A stretch of 64,000 nt of DNA from an uncultured Tissierellia bacterium (GTDB taxonomy: Bacteria > Bacillota > Clostridia > Tissierellales > Tissierellaceae). Positions 53,267 through 62,959 of the stretch are shown one piece after another (position 1 is the stretch's first letter; every line of letters starts with the position of its first letter). A program made the position numbers and the translations under genes. Below the pieces are notes generated by a model that did no database searches, was not told where the DNA came from, and saw only the letters and a program-made list of their open reading frames with translations. The DNA lies in the NCBI GenBank assembly GCA_946402705.1, contig CAMIXG010000003.1, positions 1 through 64,000 on the forward strand, read 5' to 3'.

Positions 53267-53296
53267 AAGAGCTGATATAAAATCAGCTCTTTTTTA
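53265..53296 (+). terminator. Terminator of the AraC-type gene
   Basis: A 12-bp stem (53265-53276 with 53282-53293), loop of five, followed by T. It overlaps the end of the coding frame. Confidence 0.88.
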
Positions 53297-53303
53297 TGCA
53301 GAT

Positions 53304-53330
53304 AAAAAGACCCTATTTTTAAGGGTCTTT
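53304..53330 (-). terminator. Terminator of the Spx/ArsC-like gene
   Basis: Stem AAAGACCC/GGGTCTTT (53306-53313, 53323-53330) with a minus-strand T run, 15 bp past the gene. Confidence 0.8.
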
Positions 53331-53345
53331 GTTTGTTATTTTAGA

Positions 53346-53705
53346 TTATTCTGATAATTTTTCCTGCCAGTCTTTTTCTTTGAATCCTACTAGTACATAT
53401 TCTGCTGTGATTAATATAGGTCGCTTAACTAACATTCCATCTGTTGAAAGTAGTTCAATTTTTTCTTCATCTGTCATTGTTTCTAATTTTTCTTTTAGAT
53501 TTAATTCTCTATATTTTATACCACTAGTATTGAAAAATCTCTTTATTGGCAACCCACTTTTATCTATCCATTTTTTTAGTTCTTTGGCTTTTGGATTATC
53601 TTCTTTAATATCCCTCTCTTTAAACTCTGCATTATTCGCATTTAAAAAGTCTCTAGCCTTTTTACAAGTACTACATTTTGGATAGCATACAAATAAGTTC
53701 TCCAC
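53346..53705 (-). CDS. Spx/ArsC-family thioredoxin-fold protein
   Basis: A 119-residue protein with an N-terminal redox motif CSTC (residues 11-14, in CYPKCSTCKKARDFL) and the ArsC/Spx body (FKERDIKEDNPKAKELKKWI, NTSGIKYRELNLK, DGMLVKRPILI). This is the YffB/YusI-like branch common in Firmicutes; some members are transcriptional regulators (Spx, MgsR), others reductases, and sequence alone does not tell which. Start GTG with a G-rich ribosome site. It is 21 bp after a small membrane-protein gene. Confidence 0.85.
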   Translation of the reverse strand: MENLFVCYPKCSTCKKARDFLNANNAEFKERDIKEDNPKAKELKKWIDKSGLPIKRFFNTSGIKYRELNLKEKLETMTDEEKIELLSTDGMLVKRPILITAEYVLVGFKEKDWQEKLSE

Positions 53706-53726
53706 TGAATCCCCCCTGTATTTTAT

Positions 53727-54050
53727 TCATTTTAAAGCTTCTATTTTGGAATCAATCCTCTCTAAAAGATCCTTTTCCAGGCGAGTGAACGACTTAGAAA
53801 CTCTAAATATGTATAATGATGTTATTATGATTACTGAAAATAATAAGACTAACAAATGTTCTAATAAATAAAGCTCTATACGAAAACATGCCCAACCTAT
53901 TAATCCCACACTTCCACCAACTATTAATTCAAAGTCTACCCATCTCTTGCCCCTCTTTGCCATATCTTCTTTCTGAAGATGTATATTTTCTGATATGGTA
54001 ACCTTTGTACTCATTAGTTTTTCAAGTTTTCCATCACTTTCAATATGCAT
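53727..54050 (-). CDS. Small two-TM membrane protein
   Basis: A 107-residue protein of unknown function: a charged N-terminal region, two closely spaced TM helices (about 42-60 and 65-84, GSVGLIGWACFRIELYLLEH and LLVLLFSVIIITSLYIF) and a coiled C-terminus (SFTRLEKDLLERIDSKIEAL). GAGGG lies before the ATG. Located just upstream of the Spx/ArsC-like gene and probably co-transcribed with it. Confidence 0.65.
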   Translation of the reverse strand: MHIESDGKLEKLMSTKVTISENIHLQKEDMAKRGKRWVDFELIVGGSVGLIGWACFRIELYLLEHLLVLLFSVIIITSLYIFRVSKSFTRLEKDLLERIDSKIEALK

Positions 54051-54123
54051 TTATTCACCCTCTAAATGCCTTTTGATAGGCTAATTTTTCACTCCACCTA
54101 TAGGTATAGTATAATCCATAGAT

Positions 54124-54158
54124 AAAAAAAGGTAAACCATATTTAACTGGTTTACCTT
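54124..54158 (-). terminator. Terminator of the pyruvate phosphate dikinase operon
   Basis: An 11-bp stem (54129-54139 with 54148-54158), with an A run at 54124-54130 reading as T on the minus strand. Confidence 0.88.
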
Positions 54159-54184
54159 CTTATTTCTAAATTTAAAAAAATTAT

Positions 54185-56806
54185 TTATCTTAATGCTGCT
54201 TGTGCTGCTGCAAGTTTTGCTATTGGAACTCTATATGGTGAGCAAGATACATAAGTAAGTCCAAGTCTATGACAGAACTCTACTGATGTTGGTTCTCCAC
54301 CATGTTCTCCACATATTCCAAGTTTTATATCTGGTCTAGTTTTTCTTCCTAGCTCTACAGACATTTCCATTAATTTACCAATACCTTTTTGATCTATTTT
54401 TTGGAATGGATCACAGTCAAATATTCTTTTTTCTACATATTCACTTAAGAATTTTCCTGCATCATCTCTTGAGAAACCAAAGCCCATTTGAGTTAAGTCA
54501 TTTGTACCAAAACTAAAGAATTCTGCTTCAGTTGCTATCTCATCTGAAGTTAAAGCAGCTCTAGGAACTTCAATCATTGTTCCTAAAAGATATTTCATAG
54601 TTTCGTTTCTTTCTTCAAATACAGCATTTATTTCGTCAACTACTTGTGATTTTACATATTTTAATTCATCTATATGACCTATTAAAGGTATCATTATTTC
54701 TGGAACTATGGCTATATTTTCTTCCTTAGCTACATTTAAAGCAGCTTCTATAATAGCTCTAGCTTGCATCTTATAGATTTCTGGATAAGTTACTGCAAGT
54801 CTACAACCTCTATGACCAAGCATTGGGTTTACTTCGTATAGTGAGTTCATTCTTACTTCTAATTCAGATAAATCTATATTCATCATTTTTGCTACTTCTT
54901 CTTTATCTTTTTCTCCATGAGGTAAGAATTCATGTAATGGTGGATCTAGAAGTCTTACTGTCATTGGTCTTTCTCTAACTGTTCTATATAGTTCTTGGAA
55001 GTCATTTCTTTGAACTATAAGTAACTCTTCTAGAGATTTAATTCTTTCCGCATTATCTTTAGCTAAAATCATTTTTCTAACTGATGGAAGTCTTTCAAGA
55101 TTAAAGAACATATGCTCAGTTCTTGTTAAACCTACTCCTTCAGCTCCAAACTCTAACGCTTGTTTTATATCTACTGGAGTATCTGCATTTGCTCTTACTC
55201 CCATAGTTCTCATTTCATCTACCCATTCCATGAAAGTGTGGAAATCTCCACCTAGTTCTGGGTCAGCCTTATCTATTTTGCCTTCATATACTGTTCCTGT
55301 ACCACCATCTAAAGATATAAAATCTCCTTCTGTTAAAACAGTATCTCCAACCTTCATAGTTTTAGCTGCTTCATTTACATCTATTTCATTACATCCTGCA
55401 ACACAACATTTACCCATTCCTCTAGCTACTACTGCTGCATGAGAAGTCATTCCTCCTCTAGCTGTTAATATACCTTCTGCGGCAATCATACCTTCGATAT
55501 CTTCTGGGGAAGTTTCTTGTCTTACTAAGATACAAGTTTCCGCTCCATTTTCTTTAGCTTCAACTAAATCTTCAGCATTAAAGTATATTTGTCCTGTAGC
55601 TGCTCCTGGTGATGCTGCTAAACCTTTAGCAAGTTTTGTTGCCTTATCTAAATCAGCTGTATCAAAAGCTGGATGTAGTAATTGATTTAAATCATCTGGG
55701 TTTACTCTCATTATTGCTTGTTCTTTAGTTATGAATTTTTCTTCAACTAAATCTACAGCTACTTTGATTGCTGCGTGTGCAGTTCTCTTTCCATCTCTTG
55801 TTTGTAAGAAATATAGTTTCCCTTTTTCTATAGTAAACTCTATATCTTGCATATCTTTATAATGGTTTTCAAGGATTTCTGTACCCTTTACAAACTCATC
55901 ATATACTTCAGGCATATTTTCTTTTAAAGTCGCTATATCTTCTGGAGTTCTAATACCTGCTACAACATCTTCTCCTTGAGCATCTATTAGGTATTCTCCG
56001 AATAATTTATTTTCACCTGTAGCTGGATTTCTAGTGAATGCTACACCTGTACCACAGTCTTTACCCATATTACCAAATACCATTGATTGAATATTTACTG
56101 CAGTTCCTAAGTCATGTGCTATACCATGTAAGTTTCTATATACTCTTGCTCTTGGATTTTGCCAAGATGCAAATACTGCTTTTATTGCAAGTCTTAACTG
56201 ATCAGTTGGGTTCTGTGGGAAATCTTCACCCTTCTCATCTTTATAAACTGCCTTAAACTCTTCAACTAATTTCTTAAAGTCATCAGCTGAAAGGTCCATA
56301 TCATCTTGAACTCCTCTTTCTTCCTTAACTCCTTCTAGTAACATATCAAATCTTACTTTTGGAATTTCCATTGCAACGTCTGAGAACATTTGAATGAATC
56401 TTCTATAACTGTCATAGGCAAATTTTTCATTTCCTGTTAATGTAGCTAAACCTTTAACAGATTCATCATTTAATCCTAGGTTAAGTATAGTGTCCATCAT
56501 TCCTGGCATTGAAATAACTGCTCCAGATCTTACTGATACTAATAGAGGGTTGTTTATATCAGAAAATTTCTTTCCAGTTTTTCCTTCTAATTCTTCCATA
56601 TGTTGTTCTACTTCTTTTAATAGTTCATCCCATAATTGTTCATTTTCATCAAAGAATCTTATACAAGCTTCTGTTGTAATTGTGAACCCTTGTGGAACAG
56701 AAAGCCCTATGCTTGTCATTTCTCCTAGATTGGCACCTTTACCACCTAGTAAAGAACGCATATCCTTTTTACCTTCATCAAAACTATAAACATATTTATT
56801 TGCCAT
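54185..56806 (-). CDS. ppdK: Pyruvate, phosphate dikinase
   Basis: An 873-residue enzyme of normal length. The N-terminal ATP-grasp domain (about 1-340) has LLGGKGANLGEMTSIG near 18. The swivelling phosphohistidine domain (about 390-510) holds the catalytic histidine in GGMTSHAAVVARGMGK. The C-terminal TIM barrel (about 520-873) binds PEP/pyruvate, with the cysteine in GICGEHGGEP near the end. It interconverts pyruvate, ATP and phosphate with PEP, AMP and pyrophosphate; in anaerobes it often runs in the direction of glycolytic ATP gain or of gluconeogenesis. It is 13 bp after its regulatory protein gene. Confidence 0.97.
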   Translation of the reverse strand: MANKYVYSFDEGKKDMRSLLGGKGANLGEMTSIGLSVPQGFTITTEACIRFFDENEQLWDELLKEVEQHMEELEGKTGKKFSDINNPLLVSVRSGAVISMPGMMDTILNLGLNDESVKGLATLTGNEKFAYDSYRRFIQMFSDVAMEIPKVRFDMLLEGVKEERGVQDDMDLSADDFKKLVEEFKAVYKDEKGEDFPQNPTDQLRLAIKAVFASWQNPRARVYRNLHGIAHDLGTAVNIQSMVFGNMGKDCGTGVAFTRNPATGENKLFGEYLIDAQGEDVVAGIRTPEDIATLKENMPEVYDEFVKGTEILENHYKDMQDIEFTIEKGKLYFLQTRDGKRTAHAAIKVAVDLVEEKFITKEQAIMRVNPDDLNQLLHPAFDTADLDKATKLAKGLAASPGAATGQIYFNAEDLVEAKENGAETCILVRQETSPEDIEGMIAAEGILTARGGMTSHAAVVARGMGKCCVAGCNEIDVNEAAKTMKVGDTVLTEGDFISLDGGTGTVYEGKIDKADPELGGDFHTFMEWVDEMRTMGVRANADTPVDIKQALEFGAEGVGLTRTEHMFFNLERLPSVRKMILAKDNAERIKSLEELLIVQRNDFQELYRTVRERPMTVRLLDPPLHEFLPHGEKDKEEVAKMMNIDLSELEVRMNSLYEVNPMLGHRGCRLAVTYPEIYKMQARAIIEAALNVAKEENIAIVPEIMIPLIGHIDELKYVKSQVVDEINAVFEERNETMKYLLGTMIEVPRAALTSDEIATEAEFFSFGTNDLTQMGFGFSRDDAGKFLSEYVEKRIFDCDPFQKIDQKGIGKLMEMSVELGRKTRPDIKLGICGEHGGEPTSVEFCHRLGLTYVSCSPYRVPIAKLAAAQAALR

Positions 56807-56819
56807 TGTTATCCTCCTA

Positions 56820-57635
56820 TTAATTAGACTTCATCTTTTTAAGCAGTGTAATTATTATTTCTGATGTTTCCTCTATGGCTTTATTAGAAACATCTATTAT
56901 TGGGCATCCTACTTTTTTCATAATCACATCTGCAAACTCTAACTCTTCTAATATTTTTTCTAAACTTGCATAGCTGGAAGAATTGGTTAGTCCCAATGAT
57001 TTTAACCTTTCTTCCCTAATTTGATTTAAATTTTCTGGCGAATTTGTTAAACCTATGATTTTATTTTTCGGGATCTGAAAAATCTCCTCTGCCGGTTCCA
57101 TTCCCATTACAAGGGGTAAATTCGCTACCTTTACACCTTTATTAGCTAAGTACATAGAAAGTGGTGTCTTAGAAGTTCTGGATACTCCTATCAAAACTAA
57201 ATCCGCATCTTTAAATCCTCTAGGGTCTTTACCATCATCATATTTTACTGCAAATTCTATGGCTTCAATCCTGCTAAAATACTCATCATCCAATCTTCTA
57301 ATTACTCCAGATTCATAAGAAGGTGACATTCCCAATCCATCACTTAATGCATCTATAACTGAACTAAGTAAATCTAAGGTTTTTATATTATTACTTTTTT
57401 CATACTCTTTAATATAGTCTACTAACTCTTTCTTAACTAAAGTGTATATGAAAATTGGGTTTTCATCTTTCTTCATTTCTTCAAGTACAATATTAATGTC
57501 CTTTACTTCTTTCATATGTGGATATCTACATATCTCATAGTTGCTTGTATTAAACTGGGACAAAGCCGCTCTTAATACACTATCTCCTGTCTCTCCTAAA
57601 GAATCTGATCCAACATAGATTTTTAATTTTTCCAT
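56820..57635 (-). CDS. PPDK regulatory protein (kinase/pyrophosphorylase, DUF299)
   Basis: A 271-residue bifunctional regulator. The N-terminus (KIYVGSDSLGETGDSVLRAA) and the P-loop-like GVSRTSKTPLSMYLANKG (near 149) are family hallmarks, followed by VANLPLVMG. Such proteins inactivate PPDK or PEP synthase by ADP-dependent phosphorylation of a threonine near the catalytic histidine and reactivate it by phosphorolysis. Because it precedes ppdK in the same transcript, the partner here is PPDK. The separate CcpN-type regulator often found beside it is not present. Confidence 0.95.
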   Translation of the reverse strand: MEKLKIYVGSDSLGETGDSVLRAALSQFNTSNYEICRYPHMKEVKDINIVLEEMKKDENPIFIYTLVKKELVDYIKEYEKSNNIKTLDLLSSVIDALSDGLGMSPSYESGVIRRLDDEYFSRIEAIEFAVKYDDGKDPRGFKDADLVLIGVSRTSKTPLSMYLANKGVKVANLPLVMGMEPAEEIFQIPKNKIIGLTNSPENLNQIREERLKSLGLTNSSSYASLEKILEELEFADVIMKKVGCPIIDVSNKAIEETSEIIITLLKKMKSN

Positions 57636-57665
57636 AGTATCTACACCTTTCTAATAAATGTGTCA

Positions 57666-57708
57666 TACTATATAGAAATATAGTACGACTTTAACAAGTT
57701 TTTGTCAA
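57666..57708 (-). promoter_or_regulatory. Promoter of the ppdK operon with an overlapping dyad
   Basis: Minus-strand TTGACA (57703-57708) and TACTAT (57680-57685), 17-bp spacing. The inverted repeat TACTATAT-AGAA-ATATAGTA (57666-57685) covers the -10 and the start, the position of a repressor site. Confidence 0.6.
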
Positions 57709-57753
57709 CACCTATTTATCATATTAATAGTTATTATAATATTAAATATAAAT

Positions 57754-57787
57754 AAAGGCGAATGTTTTATATTTAATTCATTCGCCT
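57754..57787 (-). terminator. Terminator of the DUF896 gene
   Basis: Stem AGGCGAATG/CATTCGCCT (57756-57764, 57779-57787) with an AT-rich loop of 14 and a T-rich minus-strand tail, 8 bp past the stop. Confidence 0.8.
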
Positions 57788-57794
57788 AAACAAT

Positions 57795-58013
57795 CTATTT
57801 TTCTTCTTTTAATTCCTTAAGTTTTTCTGGTGTTACATCATTACCTTCTTCATCTACCACCTTAACAGTTTTTAGGGTATCCTTCATTCTGCCCTTAAAT
57901 ATTTCTAAATACTCTTTTCTAAGTTTAGCCTGTTCTTCTTTTTCAAAATCTGTTAAATCTTCTCCCTTTGACTTCTTTGATAACTCGTTGATTCTTTCTA
58001 TTAGTTTATCCAT
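57795..58013 (-). CDS. DUF896-family small protein (YnzC-like)
   Basis: A 72-residue basic, helical protein: MDKLIERINELSKKSKGEDL followed by EKEEQAKLRKEYLEIFKGRM, the two-helix pattern of the YnzC/DUF896 family, of unknown function and common in Firmicutes. The start is at 58013 with GGAGG eight bases upstream; the upstream ATG at 58028 is part of the ribosome site. Confidence 0.88.
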   Translation of the reverse strand: MDKLIERINELSKKSKGEDLTDFEKEEQAKLRKEYLEIFKGRMKDTLKTVKVVDEEGNDVTPEKLKELKEEK

Positions 58014-58056
58014 ATTATTTTCCTCCATATTATAGGTACATTTTCATTGTGCCATA

Positions 58057-59409
58057 CTATTTATATTTTATCCCCACTATATTATAGGGTGATATTTTCA
58101 CACTAGTAATGATATTATCTGAAGCATTAAATCTCAACTTAACTTTTGTATTTACCATTGATAGTTCATTTTCATTTACTGGAAACATAAAACTATCTTT
58201 AAAATCCCCTAGTTTAAAGTATAAATTTCCATCCTTCTTTATAATTTTAAAATATATTTTTGGAAAAGTTACATATTCCCCAACTACATTCTCATTTATA
58301 GCTACAGTTTTTCTATAATTTAAATTGTTGTTAAAAATTATCTTCTCCACAGGGTTCATAAAGTTATTTACATCATATTCTCCAATATTTGTTAGAAGAA
58401 TTATACTTATATCCTTATCAATATACCTATTAAAACTAGATGTAAATCCTATTGTATTGCCATTTTGATATACTTTTCTAGCATAACTCTTATCTTCCCT
58501 AACCCTAAAGCCATAGGCGTTATTAAGTAGTCCATTGATTTTAACTACTGGCGTTATCAGTTTATTTAAGGATTCTGCTTTTAAAAGTTTATTTGTATAC
58601 AAGGCTCTATCCCACTTATACAAATCATCTAGGGTAGAATATAGGTAGCCTGCTCCCTTTGATTTTGATACCAAGCCTATTTCTTCATCTATAGTAAGAT
58701 TTATTAAAACTGGATTTGGAGAAATATTTACATCTTTTTGCCCAGCTTTTAAACTTCCAGTATTTTGCATATCAAGCGGTTTGAATATATTTTCTATCAA
58801 GTAATTTTCCAAACTAGTATTTGTTATTTTTTCTATTATAAGAGATAGAAGATAATAGTTTGTATTACTATATTCATATTTTTCTCCTGGCTTAAAATTA
58901 AGCTCTGAATTTATTATATTAAGATATATATCCTCATCCTTTGCATCTATATATCCTGTATTTGAAAATAAACTAGTCCTATTTATTATATCTTTAAGGC
59001 CAGAATTGTGAATCAGCAAGTTTTCAATGTTCATATCATTTCCATACTTATAGTCTGGAAAATATTTACTAAGCTTATCCTTGGTATCAAGTAGGCCTTT
59101 TTCTTCAAGCTGGAGTATACTTACAGCTACAAACTCCTTAGTTACAGACCCTATTAAAAACTTATCCTCTACACTAAGTGGTAGTTTAGCCTCACTATCT
59201 TTATAACCATAAGACTTTCTTACAAGGGTTTCTCCGCCCTTCATTATTAAAACATTTCCATTAAATTTTTCTTTTTCTACCAAATAATTTATAAAACTAT
59301 CTAAGTTATTTCCAAGTTTTACATTTTCAGCTGAGTTTATCTTTTGCGCATATGCCAAATTACTACTAAATAAAACTATAACTAAAATTAGACTAATGAT
59401 TTTTTTCAT
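58057..59409 (-). CDS. Secreted serine hydrolase, class C beta-lactamase / PBP4* family
   Basis: A 450-residue protein with a signal peptide (ending LAYAQK) and a beta-lactamase-like fold. Motifs: SVTK (catalytic serine and lysine, near 88-91), YSN (in YEYSNTNYYLL, near 179) and a C-terminal NGNTIG (near 310) in place of the usual KTG/HxG box. A further ~80-residue beta-rich C-terminal domain follows. Relatives hydrolyse D-amino-acid peptides or esters at the wall; few are true beta-lactamases. It begins ten bases after the heterodimeric ABC exporter genes and is probably in that operon. Start taken at ATG 59409 behind AGGTGAT. Confidence 0.85.
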   Translation of the reverse strand: MKKIISLILVIVLFSSNLAYAQKINSAENVKLGNNLDSFINYLVEKEKFNGNVLIMKGGETLVRKSYGYKDSEAKLPLSVEDKFLIGSVTKEFVAVSILQLEEKGLLDTKDKLSKYFPDYKYGNDMNIENLLIHNSGLKDIINRTSLFSNTGYIDAKDEDIYLNIINSELNFKPGEKYEYSNTNYYLLSLIIEKITNTSLENYLIENIFKPLDMQNTGSLKAGQKDVNISPNPVLINLTIDEEIGLVSKSKGAGYLYSTLDDLYKWDRALYTNKLLKAESLNKLITPVVKINGLLNNAYGFRVREDKSYARKVYQNGNTIGFTSSFNRYIDKDISIILLTNIGEYDVNNFMNPVEKIIFNNNLNYRKTVAINENVVGEYVTFPKIYFKIIKKDGNLYFKLGDFKDSFMFPVNENELSMVNTKVKLRFNASDNIITSVKISPYNIVGIKYK

Positions 59410-59418
59410 ATTTATCAC

Positions 59419-61239
59419 CTACGCCGCAAACTGACTATTATATAAGTCATAGTAGAAACCTTGCGCTTTCATTAAATTAATGTGATTTCCCTGCTCTATA
59501 ATTTTACCATCTTTCATCACTAATATTAAGTCTGCATTTTTTATTGTAGATAATCTATGGGCTATTACAAAGCTGGTTCTGCCTTCCATTACCTTTTTCA
59601 TTGCCTTTTGTATCAAAACCTCTGTTCTTGTATCTACAGAAGAAGTGGCTTCATCCAATATCATAATTGGTGGATTAGATATTATAGCTCTAGCTATAGT
59701 TAAAAGCTGCTTCTGCCCTTGAGATATATTATCTGCATCCTCTTCAAGAACTGTAGTATAACCATCCTGCAAAGTTTTTATGAAAAAGTCTGATTGGGCT
59801 ATTTTAGAAGCCATTTCAACTTCACTAAGACTTGCATCTTCCTTTCCATATCCTATATTGTCTTCTATGCTACCCTTAAATAACCAGGTGTCCTGAAGTA
59901 CCATACCAAAAACCTTTCTAAGACTTTGCCTAGTTACATTACTAACATCAACACCATCTATTATAATTTGTCCACTATCAATATCGTAGAATCTCATTAA
60001 TAGGTTTACTAAAGTTGTTTTTCCTGCCCCAGTTGGCCCTACAATAGCAACTGTATCTCCTGGTTCCACTAAAATATTCATATCTTCTATTAGTTTTTCG
60101 TCCTTATTATAAGAAAAGCATACATTTTTAAACTCTACTCTACCCTTTACCCTGTCTAAATTAGCCTCTTCTCTTGTAATTTCAAAAATTTCATCCTCAT
60201 CTAATATAGCAAATACCCTCTCAGCAGATGCTATGGTAGCCTGTATTGTATTTATTATATCTGCACTTCTAACTATTGGTTGTGTAAACTCCTTAGAGTA
60301 TTGTGTAAACGCCTGAACATCACCTATGGAAATCCTTTGTTTAAGAACCAAAAAACCACCTAAAACAGCTACTGCTATATAGGCTAGGTTATCTACCAGG
60401 GTCATAATCGGTCTTATAAGACCTGATATAAACTCTGCCCTATAACTTGATTTATATAGGGTTTCATTAGTTTCATCAAACTCTTCCTTGGATTTATCTT
60501 CCATTCCAAAGGCTTTTACTATATTGTGTCCTGAATACATTTCCTCTATATGGGCATTTAATTTCCCCAAACTATTTGATTGTATTATAAAGTACTTTTG
60601 TGATAGCTTGGCTATCCTTTTAGTAGCTAAAAAACTAAGTGGTATAACTAAAACTGTTATTATACTAAGAGATAGACTTATACTAAGCATCATTACTAGC
60701 ACACCAACTATAGTAACTACAGAAGTTATCAGCTGGGGCACAGTTTGCTGAAGGGCTGTACTTATTTTATCTACATCATTTGTAACCCTACTCAGTATAT
60801 CTCCAACCTGATTTTCATCATAATACTTTAGGGGAAGTTTTGATAACTTCTCATCCACTTCCTTTCTAAGAGTATAAATAACTTTTTGAGTTACCCCAGT
60901 CATTAAATATCTTTGCAAATATGAAAAAACTGCTGATAATAGGTACATGCCTCCCAAAATTAAGAGTATATTTCTAATGTAGCCAAAATTAATAGACCCA
61001 GTTCCTTCAGCTTTTAATCTAATTCCATCTAGGAGTTTTGTTGTTACAAGTCCCATAACCTTAGGTCCTATAACTGTAAAGATATTACTAAGTATAGTTA
61101 AAATAAACACAACTATAAGAGCTAACTTATAGCTTGCCAGATACTTTATAAGTCTCCTTAAAGTTCCCTTAAAATTAGTTGCTTTTTCCATACCTATATT
61201 TTCTTTTGCCTTATTTCTAGTAGGGGTTTTTCCAGTCAT
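59419..61239 (-). CDS. ABC exporter half, multidrug type (partner 2)
   Basis: A 606-residue ABC exporter: six TM helices (about 30-325), then a nucleotide-binding domain with Walker A GPTGAGKT, Q-loop MVLQDTWLF, signature-like ISQGQKQ in place of LSGGQ, and Walker B PIMILDEATSSVD with an intact catalytic glutamate. Together with the upstream half it has the asymmetric site pattern of heterodimeric exporters such as LmrCD, BmrCD or TM287/288. Start ATG at 61239 with GGAGGGTGAATAAT; two bases from the other gene's stop. Substrate unknown. Confidence 0.9.
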   Translation of the reverse strand: MTGKTPTRNKAKENIGMEKATNFKGTLRRLIKYLASYKLALIVVFILTILSNIFTVIGPKVMGLVTTKLLDGIRLKAEGTGSINFGYIRNILLILGGMYLLSAVFSYLQRYLMTGVTQKVIYTLRKEVDEKLSKLPLKYYDENQVGDILSRVTNDVDKISTALQQTVPQLITSVVTIVGVLVMMLSISLSLSIITVLVIPLSFLATKRIAKLSQKYFIIQSNSLGKLNAHIEEMYSGHNIVKAFGMEDKSKEEFDETNETLYKSSYRAEFISGLIRPIMTLVDNLAYIAVAVLGGFLVLKQRISIGDVQAFTQYSKEFTQPIVRSADIINTIQATIASAERVFAILDEDEIFEITREEANLDRVKGRVEFKNVCFSYNKDEKLIEDMNILVEPGDTVAIVGPTGAGKTTLVNLLMRFYDIDSGQIIIDGVDVSNVTRQSLRKVFGMVLQDTWLFKGSIEDNIGYGKEDASLSEVEMASKIAQSDFFIKTLQDGYTTVLEEDADNISQGQKQLLTIARAIISNPPIMILDEATSSVDTRTEVLIQKAMKKVMEGRTSFVIAHRLSTIKNADLILVMKDGKIIEQGNHINLMKAQGFYYDLYNSQFAA

Positions 61240-61240
61240 A

Positions 61241-62959
61241 TTATTCACCCTCCATCGCTTGAGATTCTACTATTTCTCTATATACTTCGCAGGAATCCAT
61301 TAGCTCTTTATGCCTTCCTAGTCCTGCTATTTTACCCTTATTCAATACTAAAATTTTATCTGCATCCATTATACTACTAACCCTTTGTGCCACGATTATT
61401 TTAATAGCATCACTAACCTCTTCTTTAAGAGCCTTCCTAAGTTTAGCATCAGTCTTAAAATCTAGGGCTGAAAAACTATCATCAAAGATAAAGACATCTG
61501 AATCTCTAATCAGGGCTCTAGCTATTGTAAGCCTTTGTTTTTGCCCCCCTGAAAAATTCTTTCCCCCTTGAGCTACTAGGGAATCATACTTATTCTCTAA
61601 AGTATTTATAAATTCTTCTGCTTGGGATATCCTTGCTGCCCTCTCCATTTCTTCTAAACTAGCATCTCTTTTTCCAACCTTTAGATTGGACTTTATATCT
61701 CCCGAAAATAAGACTGCCTTTTGAGGTACAAATCCTATTCTTCCCCTTATTTCCTTTAGATTATATTTTCTTAGTTCTTTTCCATTTATTAAAATTTCCC
61801 CAGATGTTATATCATAAAATCTTGGAATCAAATTTATTAAAGTGGTTTTTCCAGATCCAGTTCCTCCTATTATTGCCAAAGTTTGTCCCTTATCTACACT
61901 AAAATTCAAGTCTGATAAAACTTTTTCCTCTGCCTCTGGATACTTAAAACCTACATCTTTAAATACAATACTTTCTATTTGCTCTATCTCTTCACCACTA
62001 TTATCAACTAGTATAGTTGGGTCTATGTTCATTATCTCCACTATCCTATCTGCTGATGCTACTGCCCTTGGTACTATTATGAAAATGGCTGAGAACATTA
62101 TTAGAGAAAACATTATCATCATTACATACTGTATAAATGCCATTATATCTCCCACTTCCATATTTCCCATATCTACTTGTTCTGAACCAAACCACAAAAC
62201 TCCAACTATGGTAAAGTTTAAAACTAGATTTATAATTGGAAATAGGGACTGTATAAGCCTATCTACCTTTAAATTTGCCCCTGATAACTCCTGGTTTCTA
62301 TTATCAAACCTTACTTCCTCATAATCTTCCCTACTAAAAGCTCTTATGACCCTTACTCCTGTTAGTTTCTCTCTAAGTACTAGGTTAAGTCCATCTATCT
62401 TTTCCTGAACGATTTTAAACATGGGTATACCTTTTTTCCCTGCTATATAAATTATAGCTAGCAAAATCGGCATAGATACCGCTAAAACTAAAGATAGTTT
62501 AGCATTTTTATTAATTGCCATAATAAGTCCCCCAACTAACATAAAAGGAGCCCTTATCATCATTCTTAAAAACATGAGAAATACCATCTCTATTTGATTT
62601 ACATCATTAGTTGTTCTAGTTATGAGAGAGGATGTTCCCAAATCATGAAATTCTCCTATGGAAAACTTTGTTATGTGACCAAAAATATCCTGCCTTATAT
62701 CCTTTGAAAATCCTATAGATGCCCTTGATGAGTGATATGATATGATTACCATACTTATTCCAGCTAATATAGACACTATAAGCATCCTAAAACCCATACT
62801 CAAGATATAAGCTTGATTGCCTGTAATTATACCGTTATTTACTATCTTAGCCATTAAGTTTGGTAAATAAAACTCCATTATTACCTCGAAAAAAGTAAGT
62901 AAAAATACTAATATAATTGATTTTCTGTATTTTTTTGTATATTTTATAAAATATTTCAA
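61241..62959 (-). CDS. ABC exporter half, multidrug type (partner 1)
   Basis: A 572-residue ABC exporter: six TM helices (about 15-300) and a nucleotide-binding domain with Walker A GGTGSGKT (near 362), canonical signature FSGGQKQR, and a Walker B that reads VFIFDDSFSALD, with aspartate where the catalytic glutamate normally stands. This is the degenerate-site subunit of a heterodimer. Start is TTG at 62959 behind GGGGTGAT. First gene of the exporter operon. Confidence 0.9.
   Translation of the reverse strand: MKYFIKYTKKYRKSIILVFLLTFFEVIMEFYLPNLMAKIVNNGIITGNQAYILSMGFRMLIVSILAGISMVIISYHSSRASIGFSKDIRQDIFGHITKFSIGEFHDLGTSSLITRTTNDVNQIEMVFLMFLRMMIRAPFMLVGGLIMAINKNAKLSLVLAVSMPILLAIIYIAGKKGIPMFKIVQEKIDGLNLVLREKLTGVRVIRAFSREDYEEVRFDNRNQELSGANLKVDRLIQSLFPIINLVLNFTIVGVLWFGSEQVDMGNMEVGDIMAFIQYVMMIMFSLIMFSAIFIIVPRAVASADRIVEIMNIDPTILVDNSGEEIEQIESIVFKDVGFKYPEAEEKVLSDLNFSVDKGQTLAIIGGTGSGKTTLINLIPRFYDITSGEILINGKELRKYNLKEIRGRIGFVPQKAVLFSGDIKSNLKVGKRDASLEEMERAARISQAEEFINTLENKYDSLVAQGGKNFSGGQKQRLTIARALIRDSDVFIFDDSFSALDFKTDAKLRKALKEEVSDAIKIIVAQRVSSIMDADKILVLNKGKIAGLGRHKELMDSCEVYREIVESQAMEGE

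Noticed and set aside
53346..53705. Arsenate reductase for arsenic resistance
   Set aside because: No arsR, arsB or acr3 nearby, and the CSTC motif fits the broader Spx/YffB branch.
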